Of a stretch of DNA of 64,000 nucleotides, positions 8,917-17,237 are shown one piece after another. The number at the start of each line of letters is the position of its first letter. The first letter of the stretch is position 1. The translations under genes were made by a program, and so were the position numbers. Origin of the DNA: Pseudomonas umsongensis (GTDB lineage: Bacteria; Pseudomonadota; Gammaproteobacteria; Pseudomonadales; Pseudomonadaceae); NCBI RefSeq assembly GCF_002236105.1, contig NZ_NIWU01000004.1:186001-250000 (forward strand), given 5' to 3'. The notes beneath the pieces are model-generated. The model was not told where the DNA came from. It did not search any database and was given only the letters and a program-made list of their open reading frames with translations.

Positions 8917-10089
8917 TTAGGAAGAACGCGAAATTTTATCACAAGCGTCAGGATTGACCCGCGCCCATACCAAAACACTGGCCAGGCCAATGGGCAACCA
9001 GCTGATAAACCATTCAGCCCTTGGCGTACCATTCAGGCTGGCGGCGTCAAACTGCATCGCCAGGGTAGAGAACAGCCATATGCCGATGATTCCCTTGGCA
9101 TAGAGTGTTTCCCGAACCTTCCACGCTTCGCGCAGTACAGCGATCCAGGTCGCAGCCCACAACAATAATCCCGGCAGGCCCAATTCGATGGCCACATGGG
9201 TGAACAGGTTGTGCGCGTGGTCAAAATACTGCCCATCGGCAAACACCGTGTAGTGACTGCCAAGGCCCAGGCCCCGCCATGGGTGCTCGGCGATCATTTG
9301 CAGACTGGCCAACAGGATCTGCGGGCGATAGGAAGCGCCGCGCGCCAGTACCAGGGATTCGAAAAGCCAGAACGCAAGCATGGCGACGATCAGTGCGACC
9401 GCCGCAATGATGCGACTGCGCCGGTCACCGCACCAGATCGGCATGGCAAGTATCGTGAGAAACATTGCCAAGGCAGCGCCGCGGCTCTGGCTGAGCAGAA
9501 CGAATAACCCCAGGAAACCCAACGCAACGGCACAAACCACCTGCATCGCGCCAGTACGTGGCGCCCAGAGCACCAGCCACACCGCAGCCAACCCGATGAC
9601 GTAGCCGCCCAGAATCGGATGGGCCAATTCGCCCAACCCTTCCACACGTGAACTCCAGGCGTTGCCTTGCATCCCATAAAATTTGACGATCGCCACCAAT
9701 GCAGTGACAGCCAATCCTATGCCTCCCCACTGCATGATGCGGATCACGCGCTCGGGGCGGGCACTGGCGAATACCGGGAAAAACAACAGGAATACCACGA
9801 CGTACAGCACACGCTTGGCTGCGCGTTCCAGGTCAGGGGTATTCGACCAGGAAAGGCTGAGCAGTGACCAGATCACCAGCCCGAGCAACGGCAGGTAGAT
9901 CCAGCGCTGGTCATGGAATAATTCCCGAAGCCGGGCCCGCGCGGGCCAGCAGAAGATGATTGCAGGCAACCAGAGAAACGCCACCAAGCCTTGTTGATAG
10001 AGCTTGTTGGTAGGCGCAATGGCGATGGCCAACAAAAACCACAAAAGACCTACTGCCATCCATGCTTGCGCCCAACGAGTTTCTTGCAT
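8917..10089 (-). CDS. waaL: O-antigen ligase (WaaL/Wzy_C family)
   Basis: WaaL transfers undecaprenyl-linked O antigen onto the outer core at the periplasmic face. The 390-residue protein is almost entirely membrane helices (about 10-12), with a Wzy_C core carrying QSRGAALA (conserved Arg) and, in the large periplasmic loop, HNLFTHVAIELGLPGLLLW with the conserved His. RGASYRPQI and PWRGLGLGSHY fit the loop seen in this family. The ATG at 10087-10089 has AGGAG seven bases upstream. It precedes msbA by 15 bases. Ligases diverge fast, so specificity cannot be predicted. Confidence 0.88.
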   Translation of the reverse strand: MQETRWAQAWMAVGLLWFLLAIAIAPTNKLYQQGLVAFLWLPAIIFCWPARARLRELFHDQRWIYLPLLGLVIWSLLSLSWSNTPDLERAAKRVLYVVVFLLFFPVFASARPERVIRIMQWGGIGLAVTALVAIVKFYGMQGNAWSSRVEGLGELAHPILGGYVIGLAAVWLVLWAPRTGAMQVVCAVALGFLGLFVLLSQSRGAALAMFLTILAMPIWCGDRRSRIIAAVALIVAMLAFWLFESLVLARGASYRPQILLASLQMIAEHPWRGLGLGSHYTVFADGQYFDHAHNLFTHVAIELGLPGLLLWAATWIAVLREAWKVRETLYAKGIIGIWLFSTLAMQFDAASLNGTPRAEWFISWLPIGLASVLVWARVNPDACDKISRSS

Positions 10090-10199
10090 CAAATTGCTCC
10101 TGTAAGCGTTCGCCTACCCAACCCGACATGGTTAAAGCTGAATTTTTTCGGCATCATTGCCCGCCACTGTGCCCCGTTCTTCCAACAAGGCTTTCTACG

Positions 10200-10805
10200 A
10201 TGCAATGTTCCCGGCTCCCTCAAGCAGCCCTAGATCAATTGATTGACGGTGCCAAAGTACTCGAGGCCGACAGTTACGGGCCAAAAGTCTACCTGTTGCA
10301 AGATGGGAATATCCTCAAACTGTTTCGCCGCAAGCGTATTTTTTCATCTGCCTTGTTTCGTCCATACTCGAAACGCTTTATCGACAACGCGCTCGAACTG
10401 CAAAAGCTCGGTGTGCCGACCTTGCAGGTCCTGCAGTATTACCGACTGCAGGCGCCGGGCATGACAGCCGTGCTGTACCAGCCATTGCCAGGCCAGACCC
10501 TGCGCCAGGTCGCCAGCAAGGACGGATTCAACTGGCCGCAAGCCTTGCCAGAATTGGCCGCACTGATACGCAGCCTCCATCAATCGGGGATTTACTTCCG
10601 CTCACTGCATCTGGGCAACATCGTGATCACGCCCGACAATCGTATGGGCCTGATTGACGTGGCTGACATGCGGTTCCTGCGAGCCCCATTGCCTCGCCAC
10701 TTGATCAAGCGCAACCTGCAGCATTTCGCACGCTATATTGCGCGCGAGAACCTGAACGACACCTTTCCGATGCAGGCATTGGAGCAGGCAGTGTTGCCAT
10801 CATGA
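10200..10805 (+). CDS. WaaP-fold kinase-like protein lacking the catalytic aspartate
   Basis: A 201-residue protein of the LPS kinase (WaaP/InaA/RIO-like) superfamily; homologues are often called toluene tolerance protein. The N-lobe has the VYLLQDGNILKLFRRK strand-Lys region and the hinge VLYQPLPGQTL. In the catalytic loop, FRSLHLGNIV aligns with the EDLHLDNLL of the neighbouring double kinase, placing Ser where the catalytic Asp should be; Asn is kept. The metal-binding LIDVADM is intact. It could therefore be a pseudokinase or work by another mechanism. I chose the ATG at 10200; the frame extends upstream to 10062 with an alternative ATG at 10128. It is divergent from waaL and its 3' end overlaps the convergent glycosyltransferase gene by 6 bases. 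PAO1 has an equivalent gene beside waaL (PA4998). Confidence 0.8.
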   Translation: MQCSRLPQAALDQLIDGAKVLEADSYGPKVYLLQDGNILKLFRRKRIFSSALFRPYSKRFIDNALELQKLGVPTLQVLQYYRLQAPGMTAVLYQPLPGQTLRQVASKDGFNWPQALPELAALIRSLHQSGIYFRSLHLGNIVITPDNRMGLIDVADMRFLRAPLPRHLIKRNLQHFARYIARENLNDTFPMQALEQAVLPS

Positions 10806-11894
10806 GAGTAGCGCACGGGCGGTCTGGCTGAAGCTCAGCCAGGCTTGATCCGGCGCTAACGCTTGGAATTGTTCAGCAGCGACCGCTTCGGCAGAGACAC
10901 TGAACGCTCGCAAGATCGCTTCGCGCCACGCACTCACGTCATCAACCGGGGCATACCAGCCGCTATCGGCCAACTGTTCGCGAAACACCGGTAACTCACT
11001 GCACAGTACCGGAACGCCCGCCATGACCGCCTCCTGCATGATCAACCCCAGGCCTTCTTCCCGCGAAGGGATCGCCACCCAGTCGAAGGCACGATAAAGA
11101 CGCGCCGCGTCATCCAGATGGCCCGGCAGCAAGACTTGCTCACGCAGTCCCAGCTCATCGATTCGCGCTTGCAGCGTGGCCCGAGCGCTGCCCTCCCCGA
11201 CAATGACCAATCTCAGGTCGGCGCGCTTGTGCAATGCCCCCGCAAAGGCATCGAGCAGGCAAATGAAGCCCTTCTCCGAAACCAGGCGCCCCACCGCTCC
11301 CAATATTGGCCCTCCGGTCGCAGACAGGCCCAAGCGGCTCAACGCCTCTTCCCGAGGAAGTAAAGCGCTATGGAAAGCGGCAGGCTCAAAGGCACTGCGC
11401 AATGTCACGACCGGTACCTGCAAGTCACGATTCAGGGAAGTTGCGAGGGTGTTCGACACGGCAGCCAATGCCAGCTGGGAGGATGGGAGCTGTTGGAAGA
11501 GCGCTCGATCACCTGCATGCAGCCGCGTCGCCCCATGAAAAATGACCACTACACGGATATGCGGCAACCCCTTGAGTATCGGCAACAGCGTGCGCGCCAC
11601 TCCCAACCCGTCAAGCAATAGCAAACGCGCGTCGCTGTCCTTGAGGGCGCGGTGAAACCGGGCGCGCATCCAGGGTTTGGTCAATCGCCAGAAATGCCGC
11701 CCTTTCAATTGGGCAGAAGTCAGCCCCCATTCACGGATCTCACCAACGTTCACTCCACATTCGCGCGCACCTCCCTGAAGCAACCAGGTTTTCACCGGGG
11801 CCGAGGGTAAGGCATGAGACAGTATCTGCTGATGCACCTTGTGGATCGAGGCAAATGGAGCACCACCGGCCCACATCACATTGAGAATACTCAT
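10800..11894 (-). CDS. glycosyltransferase family 4, probable LPS outer-core or O-antigen assembly
   Basis: A 364-residue GT-B enzyme. The C-terminal domain shows the GT4 pattern: GAVGRLVSEKGFICLLDAF (about residues 195-213), LVIVGEGSARATLQ, VLLPGHLDDAARLYRAFDWVAIPS and EEGLGLIMQEAVMAGVPVL, with the EX7E-type motif. The N-terminal domain lacks a signal peptide, so the enzyme acts at the cytoplasmic face. I chose the ATG at 11892-11894; a TTG five codons upstream is possible. It is the last gene of the core cluster on this strand. The position matches the wapR/ssg area of PAO1, but the identity of the sugar donor and acceptor is unknown. Confidence 0.82.
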   Translation of the reverse strand: MSILNVMWAGGAPFASIHKVHQQILSHALPSAPVKTWLLQGGARECGVNVGEIREWGLTSAQLKGRHFWRLTKPWMRARFHRALKDSDARLLLLDGLGVARTLLPILKGLPHIRVVVIFHGATRLHAGDRALFQQLPSSQLALAAVSNTLATSLNRDLQVPVVTLRSAFEPAAFHSALLPREEALSRLGLSATGGPILGAVGRLVSEKGFICLLDAFAGALHKRADLRLVIVGEGSARATLQARIDELGLREQVLLPGHLDDAARLYRAFDWVAIPSREEGLGLIMQEAVMAGVPVLCSELPVFREQLADSGWYAPVDDVSAWREAILRAFSVSAEAVAAEQFQALAPDQAWLSFSQTARALLS

Positions 11895-11942
11895 AGGGCA
11901 AGCAGCCAATACAAAAGGTAAAGGGGATAAGCTGCGGTGTCG

Positions 11943-12767
11943 CTACTTGATGGTCCAGCCAATGCAGACTCCCAACAACAAAAACAAAACGAATTTGACC
12001 TGTTCGCGCCGACTACGACGCGCCTTGCGCTGTCGCTCGATAGGCGTTTGCACGTGCAGGCCAAACCCGGTGTGCATGACTGCGTCCGCTTCAAGCGTCA
12101 GGGCAGTCAGATTCAGCTGTGCGTATCGTTGTGACAGCGCTTTCTCTCCACCGTGCCCGGAGAATGGCGCGCACAATCGATATTCCTTTACCCTCCGCAG
12201 GCCCGGGTTCAGCGAGAACCCCTGCCACTGCGGCTTGTCGGAAATCAATGGATGGCAAGCCACTCCACCTACGACCTCACGCGGCCCCAGATGAATGTAG
12301 GGACTGTGAACCCGCAGATCATGAGTATAGCTACGCAGCCACACTTGCAGGATTTCCGGGCGCAATTGGAGAATGGTCATGGAGTCTTCCACAAACCCTG
12401 GGCGATAGAATTCCCAGTCATCCTCGCAATGGAAGATGTAGTTCGTGCTGACGTGTTCGTACGCCAGGTCGATTGACGCCAGTTGACCCAGCTTGGGTCG
12501 ATTGACGAACACCGTGCAGTGTTCCTTCCAGTTAGCTGGAATGACCGCGTGAACGCCTTCGTCACCCGCATCCTCAGTGATGAACACTTCACGGATAGGG
12601 GCCGTATTGAATCGATCGAAGCTCTCGAGTGTAGTCTTCAGCAGATCCAGGCGACCACAGCTTGTGACCACTAGCGTGATGTCACTCTCGTGGGAAAAAT
12701 GCACGGTTTTCTCAATAGGATAAAAGTGGTCAGCAATATCAATGGCCGGCCTACACTTGTCAAACAC
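11943..12767 (-). CDS. glycosyltransferase family 2-like protein
   Basis: A 274-residue protein with a GT-A (family 2) fold. ITLVVTSCGRLDLLKTTLESF (first strand and helix) starts near residue 30, and NYIFHCEDDWEF contains the EDDW metal/nucleotide-binding motif near residue 115. A hydrophobic C-terminal segment (KFVLFLLLGVCIGWTI, about 257-272) probably anchors it in the inner membrane. The GTG start at 12765-12767 overlaps the end of the upstream glycosyltransferase gene by 8 bases, so the two are coupled. It may add a core or O-antigen linkage sugar. By position it might correspond to wapR of PAO1, but I cannot show that. Confidence 0.75.
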   Translation of the reverse strand: MFDKCRPAIDIADHFYPIEKTVHFSHESDITLVVTSCGRLDLLKTTLESFDRFNTAPIREVFITEDAGDEGVHAVIPANWKEHCTVFVNRPKLGQLASIDLAYEHVSTNYIFHCEDDWEFYRPGFVEDSMTILQLRPEILQVWLRSYTHDLRVHSPYIHLGPREVVGGVACHPLISDKPQWQGFSLNPGLRRVKEYRLCAPFSGHGGEKALSQRYAQLNLTALTLEADAVMHTGFGLHVQTPIERQRKARRSRREQVKFVLFLLLGVCIGWTIK

Positions 12768-13716
12768 CCAAATTGAGTCGAATTCTTTCCAACAGACTCA
12801 GCGGCGCACGGGCACGCAGTGCAGGCTCAAGCTCCTCAACGATACGCTGGCCGATGCGTGCAAAGCTGAACTGACTGACCGCCAGCTCCTGACCGTTGCG
12901 CGCGATACGCTGCGCCAGTTGCGGGTCGCTGCGCAGAATGGCCAGCTTTTCCTGAAGCTGTGCAATGTCCCGATACAACACCACGTTGTGCATATCCTGC
13001 AAGCCCAGCGCTTGGCATTCCGCGGCACCCTGATCATAGGCTAGCAAGACACAGCCACAGGCCATGGCTTCGAAGTTCTTGATCATGAATTCGCCCATGC
13101 CGACGTCCGCACTGACGAAAAATCGAATGCGGTTAAGCGTATCGCGGTACTCCTCGCCGGACTTGGTACGAGTGACAACCAGGGGTTCGACACTCGCCAG
13201 CTCATCGAGCAGCGCCTTGCGGCCGCTATAGGCAACGCTGTTGGTACTGCCAACGAACGCCAGCTCGATATCCCGCTCGCGCCCTTGATCTTCAAGCTGC
13301 GTCTGGTCGTAGCCCTTGGGAACGAACACTGCATCGAAGCCCTCCGAACGCAGGCGCTCGGTGACAACGAAACCGGAACTGATGACTCGCGCCCACGGCA
13401 ATCGACGGTAGTGCGCACTGAACTTACCGGTGTACTTGCAAGGAATGTAGTTCTGGTAGGCATCGTGCTCGAGGATGACCAGGTTGGGAATCGTACGGAT
13501 AAATCCGACCTGGCGGATCTCCTGCTTGAACCGCAGGAAAAACACGATCCGGTCGTACCGGGACACGTCGACTTCACGCCGGAAATAACTGCGCAGGTTG
13601 CGCTGTTCCTTGCTGCTCAACCACCGCAAGTCGCACTCGCAATGAGCCGCCACCCCGTCGTACAGACGGTCCAGGATGGCCCGCTGATCTTTCTGCACCA
13701 GAAATAGAACTTTCAT
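12760..13716 (-). CDS. glycosyltransferase, GT-B type with a CgeB-like C-terminal domain
   Basis: A 318-residue protein. The C-terminal region reads like the glycosyl-transferase-1-2/CgeB group: GRERDIELAFVGSTNS, then RFFVSADVGMGEFMIKNFEAMACGCVLLAYDQGAAE near residue 205, with the conserved FE-MACG pattern. The start is ATG at 13714-13716, supported by AAGGAA upstream; the frame continues 12 codons further but those lack a good site. It lies between dnpA and the GT2 gene in the core operon, at the position of ssg in PAO1, so a role in outer core or O-antigen attachment is likely. The sugar specificity is unknown. Confidence 0.75.
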   Translation of the reverse strand: MKVLFLVQKDQRAILDRLYDGVAAHCECDLRWLSSKEQRNLRSYFRREVDVSRYDRIVFFLRFKQEIRQVGFIRTIPNLVILEHDAYQNYIPCKYTGKFSAHYRRLPWARVISSGFVVTERLRSEGFDAVFVPKGYDQTQLEDQGRERDIELAFVGSTNSVAYSGRKALLDELASVEPLVVTRTKSGEEYRDTLNRIRFFVSADVGMGEFMIKNFEAMACGCVLLAYDQGAAECQALGLQDMHNVVLYRDIAQLQEKLAILRSDPQLAQRIARNGQELAVSQFSFARIGQRIVEELEPALRARAPLSLLERIRLNLGV

Positions 13717-13801
13717 CGTCTTCCTTGCCACAACAGGCAAATGGAGCAACACCTGAAACCGGACCTGCCCTCAGACGGCCGACCTTCAGGCCCATGACAC
13801 C

Positions 13802-15214
13802 TTATAAACGCCAAAACAGTTCCTGGCGTCGCACAGCCTTGCGAAAAAATTCATTTTCGCCGTAACGCGAACCGGCCCGGCCCGCCAGAAACCGCTGCAA
13901 CCCACGCCGCAAGCGACGCTTGAATGGCGGCGGCGGTTGCAGGTCGTGCATCATCGCCAATGCCATTGCCTTGTCACGCTGCTGAGCCAGGGAAAGCTGC
14001 AGGCAGTAGGGATGCATCTGCTGACCAAGATCGAACACGGGAGGAAGGGCAATAGCGGTGCCGGTGTCACCCATCGGCCAGCGATCGTTGTCATGAAGGT
14101 GATTGGCATAGCCCAACAGCGTCGGTTGCCAATCAAGCCCCTTTAGCGCTTCGAGCACTGCTGCCTGCGCACAAAAATGATCGGGATGGGGATCAAGGGT
14201 CGGGTGCGGCAATACGATTACCTCAGGCCGGGCACGCAGCAGCAGGGCTTGCAGATCTGCCAGCAGGTTGTTCCAGGTTGGCGCGCCATCGACATCGCCC
14301 GGCAGGCCAAACGGGTTCAATTGGCGAAATACCCGGGTGTCGTGCAAATCCGCTTCCCGCGAGCCTATCGGCTTGGCGGGCGATGCCTGCATGGCTTCCA
14401 GTTGCAAGCAGAAATAGCCCAACTGCACGCAATGGTCTGACGGCACTCCCGCCCAGCGCGGCACGGCAATACTGTCCCAGGCACGCAAACGGCCTTTCAG
14501 GCGCGCCGCCTCGACCTTGTTCATGCCCATGCGTTGATAATGTTCGGCTTCGATTTCACCGGCGGTGAGCGTCACGATCCAGGCTTCATCTGCCTGACTG
14601 TACAAACCGTAAGCCGCGAGCTCGGCATCATCGGCATGCGGGGCGATGACCATCACCCGTTGACGGCGAAAGTCCGGATGTTCAAAAGCCCACAACACAG
14701 GCTCACCCTGTAGCCGGCAGAATCTCCCACGCAGGCGCAACTCACCGCGCGACAGCACCTGGGCCTGGCCGCTGAGGTTGAGGTAACGCAGGCCGTCCAC
14801 TCCCCGTTCGAAGGTCTGCCGGTCAGGGCTGTCGCCCCCCGTCAACTCGACCACTGGATCGAAGAAACGTCCCAGCCACGTGCTTTTTACCTTGAGGGCC
14901 AGCACCAGCGTCGCGTCGTCGACCAGCATGACGCCCTCATCCAGGCGCAGGTGCTCCCCGTTCAGGTGAACCTTGGGCTGCGGGGTGTAGGGCGTAAAGG
15001 TGTACTGATAGTCGTCTTTGGCGCTATAGAACAGGTGATCGGCAAACCAGGCTTCGTGGGCCACCCAGCCCACCAGCGCAAGCACCAGTGGCAACCACCA
15101 CACCACCAGGATGCCGGACAGGATCAACAGCACCAGCGCCACCAGCAGACCGATGCGTTTATTGCGCCGATGGCGCTTGAGCAATTGCTGTTTGCGGGTC
15201 ATGGCTTGACTCAT
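13802..15214 (-). CDS. dnpA: PIG-L family de-N-acetylase (DnpA)
   Basis: A 470-residue protein with two closely spaced N-terminal membrane helices (residues about 20-55) and a LmbE/PIG-L zinc hydrolase domain. The metal-binding motif PHADDAE (usual form AHPDDE) is near residue 190 and the second metal ligand set is in LPHPTLDPHPDH near 355. PIG-L enzymes remove N-acetyl groups from sugars, so LPS core amino sugars are plausible substrates here. In P. aeruginosa the syntenic gene (PA5002) is dnpA, reported to affect fluoroquinolone persistence. The ATG overlaps the stop of the mig-14-like gene (ATGA). Confidence 0.87.
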   Translation of the reverse strand: MSQAMTRKQQLLKRHRRNKRIGLLVALVLLILSGILVVWWLPLVLALVGWVAHEAWFADHLFYSAKDDYQYTFTPYTPQPKVHLNGEHLRLDEGVMLVDDATLVLALKVKSTWLGRFFDPVVELTGGDSPDRQTFERGVDGLRYLNLSGQAQVLSRGELRLRGRFCRLQGEPVLWAFEHPDFRRQRVMVIAPHADDAELAAYGLYSQADEAWIVTLTAGEIEAEHYQRMGMNKVEAARLKGRLRAWDSIAVPRWAGVPSDHCVQLGYFCLQLEAMQASPAKPIGSREADLHDTRVFRQLNPFGLPGDVDGAPTWNNLLADLQALLLRARPEVIVLPHPTLDPHPDHFCAQAAVLEALKGLDWQPTLLGYANHLHDNDRWPMGDTGTAIALPPVFDLGQQMHPYCLQLSLAQQRDKAMALAMMHDLQPPPPFKRRLRRGLQRFLAGRAGSRYGENEFFRKAVRRQELFWRL

Positions 15215-16107
15215 ACGGTGTAGACCGGCACAGGGTTGCACCAGCGATCCTTGTATTCCCGGTCGGCACGGCCAAAGGAAAAGCGCAGGGGCTTGTCCAG
15301 TGCCCTGGCGTGCTCCCAGGCGCTTTGGGTGTTGAGAAAACTCAGTACGCTACCGGGACTGAACTCGCGGGTTTCGGGATCGACACCGCCATTGATGTAT
15401 TCAACGCTGATCCATTGCGGCGTCTCAACGCGATAAACCAGTTGAATGGCGATGGCGGCATCATTGAGGAAGATCACCGAACCGATCAGAAACTCGCGCA
15501 ACAACTCGATGACCTCGGCCATGCGTTCGGCACCGGTTGCCGGGAAACCCCAGCGACGCAGGAACAAATCACAATAGATCGCGCCCAGCTCCTGACTGGA
15601 AAACTCGGAAACCGCTCGCACGACGCCACCCGCTTCCTCCAGCAACCTGAGTTCGCGACGCTGGTTGTAGCGAAATTTCTTCGACAACTCTTCGGGCGTG
15701 CGGGCCATGGCCAGTTGTTCGGCCTGCAGCCTGATACCGGTGAAACGGTTTTCGTTGAGCGCCGACAAGTAGCGGCCACGATGGCGCAAAGGTGCCTGGG
15801 CATCGGTGGCAGCCGGCAGGATGATTTCGGCATTGCCGAGGTCGAACAAGCCCTTCTTGCCGTGACGCTTGAGCACGTCCTTGGACAAGGCAAGGTCGCG
15901 CCCCCAGGTCGGAATCGCCGCCTTGATTTCGCCGCCTTGCTCCCACGCCAGGTATCGCACTGGGATGTCGGCGAGCCGCGCCAGGCGCTCGACCACCAGC
16001 GGGTGAGTGGCGACGCTGCCGCCATAACGCTGCCAGGCCTCGGCATAAGTCGAGGCATCGGATAGCGACCAGCCGCGTTCGCGCCAGCCTTGAAATCGGT
16101 TGAGCAT
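15211..16107 (-). CDS. Mig-14 family protein
   Basis: A 298-residue protein of the Mig-14 family, with a FemAB/GNAT-like acyltransferase look: KKFRYNQRRELRLLEEAGG near residue 143 and the C-terminal PLRFSFGRADREYKDRWC near 277. Mig-14 proteins contribute to resistance to host antimicrobial peptides; the biochemical activity is not settled. In PAO1 the equivalent is PA5003. There is no signal peptide. The start overlaps the wapH stop by one base (TGATG) and the stop overlaps the dnpA start (ATGA), so it is tightly built into the LPS core operon. The context suggests it modifies LPS, which would account for peptide resistance. Confidence 0.85.
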   Translation of the reverse strand: MLNRFQGWRERGWSLSDASTYAEAWQRYGGSVATHPLVVERLARLADIPVRYLAWEQGGEIKAAIPTWGRDLALSKDVLKRHGKKGLFDLGNAEIILPAATDAQAPLRHRGRYLSALNENRFTGIRLQAEQLAMARTPEELSKKFRYNQRRELRLLEEAGGVVRAVSEFSSQELGAIYCDLFLRRWGFPATGAERMAEVIELLREFLIGSVIFLNDAAIAIQLVYRVETPQWISVEYINGGVDPETREFSPGSVLSFLNTQSAWEHARALDKPLRFSFGRADREYKDRWCNPVPVYTV

Positions 16108-17237
16108 CAGCCCCTCTGTGCCAGTTCGGTAACGTGCGGCAAGTGCCAGAAAGCATCGCGCACCGCGCGGTCGGAGAAGCGTTCACGCAGGCGCTCAAGC
16201 ATCAACTCGGCGCACTGGCGACGTTGCTGCTCGTCCATTGCGGCCAGATGTTGCAGGCCTTGAGCCAAGTGCTCGGCATCGCCCAAGGGAAACAGGATAC
16301 CAACGCCTTCGACCACTTCCTTGGCTCCGCCACAGGCCGTTGCGAGCAATGGCACGCCCGCCGCCATGGCTTCGAGCAGCACCATGCCGAATGGTTCATG
16401 ATCGGAACTGAGGGCAAACACATCGAAAGCGCTGAAATACCGCCGGGCCTCAGGGACCTGACCAAGGAACAGCACCCGGTTGCCAATCCCCAACTCGAGA
16501 GCCTGGGCCTTCAAATCCTGTTCCAGACGACCGCTACCCAAAATGACCAGTTGGCTGTTGGCCGGCAACCCGGGGAGCGCCTTGGCAAAACCTTCCAGCA
16601 ACGTGGCTTGATCCTTGTCCGGGTGCAGACGACCGACGTTGCCGACGATCCAGGCATCCGCAGACAGGCCGAGGGTCTCGCGCGCCTCGCGAGCCGACAC
16701 CTGGCTAGCCTGCAAAGCCGGTACATCGATCCGGTTATAGAGCGTCTGGATCCTTGCCGCCGGCCACTTCGGCAGGCATTGGCGCATGTCGTCACGCACG
16801 GCATCGGACACCCCGAGCAGGCTCAGGCGCTTGCGGAAAATATGCGCGAAGAGCTTGCGTGTGCCGCGCTTGTAATCGTCAAACGCATGGTGCACGCCAA
16901 TCACCGGCAACGAGGTGCCGAGCAAGGCGATGTAGATCGGCTTGAAGCGATGGGCAATGCAGAAACTGAAATTGCGCGAAGCGGCGATCTTGCGCAGATC
17001 GCCAATGGCGCCCAGCTTCAGGCCACGAATGGCCTTGGAGCTGTACTCCATGAACAACACTTCATCCGAGGCGCAACCCGCGGCCACCTCGGCATCGGCG
17101 ACCCCGGTCAGAAACACCGTGGTCACGCGATAGCCGGTGCCCGCGAACAGGCTGGCGTACTGCCGGGCGCAGTCCAGGAACGGCCCGTCATAGCCGTGAC
17201 AAAACTGCAGCACATGGCGTTCAGCCGAGCGTGTCAT
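16107..17237 (-). CDS. wapH: LPS core glycosyltransferase, GT4 family
   Basis: A 376-residue GT-B, family 4 enzyme. VLQFCHGYDGPFLDCARQY opens the acceptor domain, and the donor domain has VGNVGRLHPDKDQATLLEGF, LVILGSGRLEQDL, VLFLGQVPEARRYFSAFDVFALSS and EPFGMVLLEAMAAGVPLLAT with the catalytic-site Glu pair. It sits between wapO and mig-14, as PA5004 (wapH) does in PAO1, where it is required for outer-core glucose addition. The start overlaps the end of wapO by 17 bases. The symbol rests mainly on gene order. Confidence 0.83.
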   Translation of the reverse strand: MTRSAERHVLQFCHGYDGPFLDCARQYASLFAGTGYRVTTVFLTGVADAEVAAGCASDEVLFMEYSSKAIRGLKLGAIGDLRKIAASRNFSFCIAHRFKPIYIALLGTSLPVIGVHHAFDDYKRGTRKLFAHIFRKRLSLLGVSDAVRDDMRQCLPKWPAARIQTLYNRIDVPALQASQVSAREARETLGLSADAWIVGNVGRLHPDKDQATLLEGFAKALPGLPANSQLVILGSGRLEQDLKAQALELGIGNRVLFLGQVPEARRYFSAFDVFALSSDHEPFGMVLLEAMAAGVPLLATACGGAKEVVEGVGILFPLGDAEHLAQGLQHLAAMDEQQRRQCAELMLERLRERFSDRAVRDAFWHLPHVTELAQRG

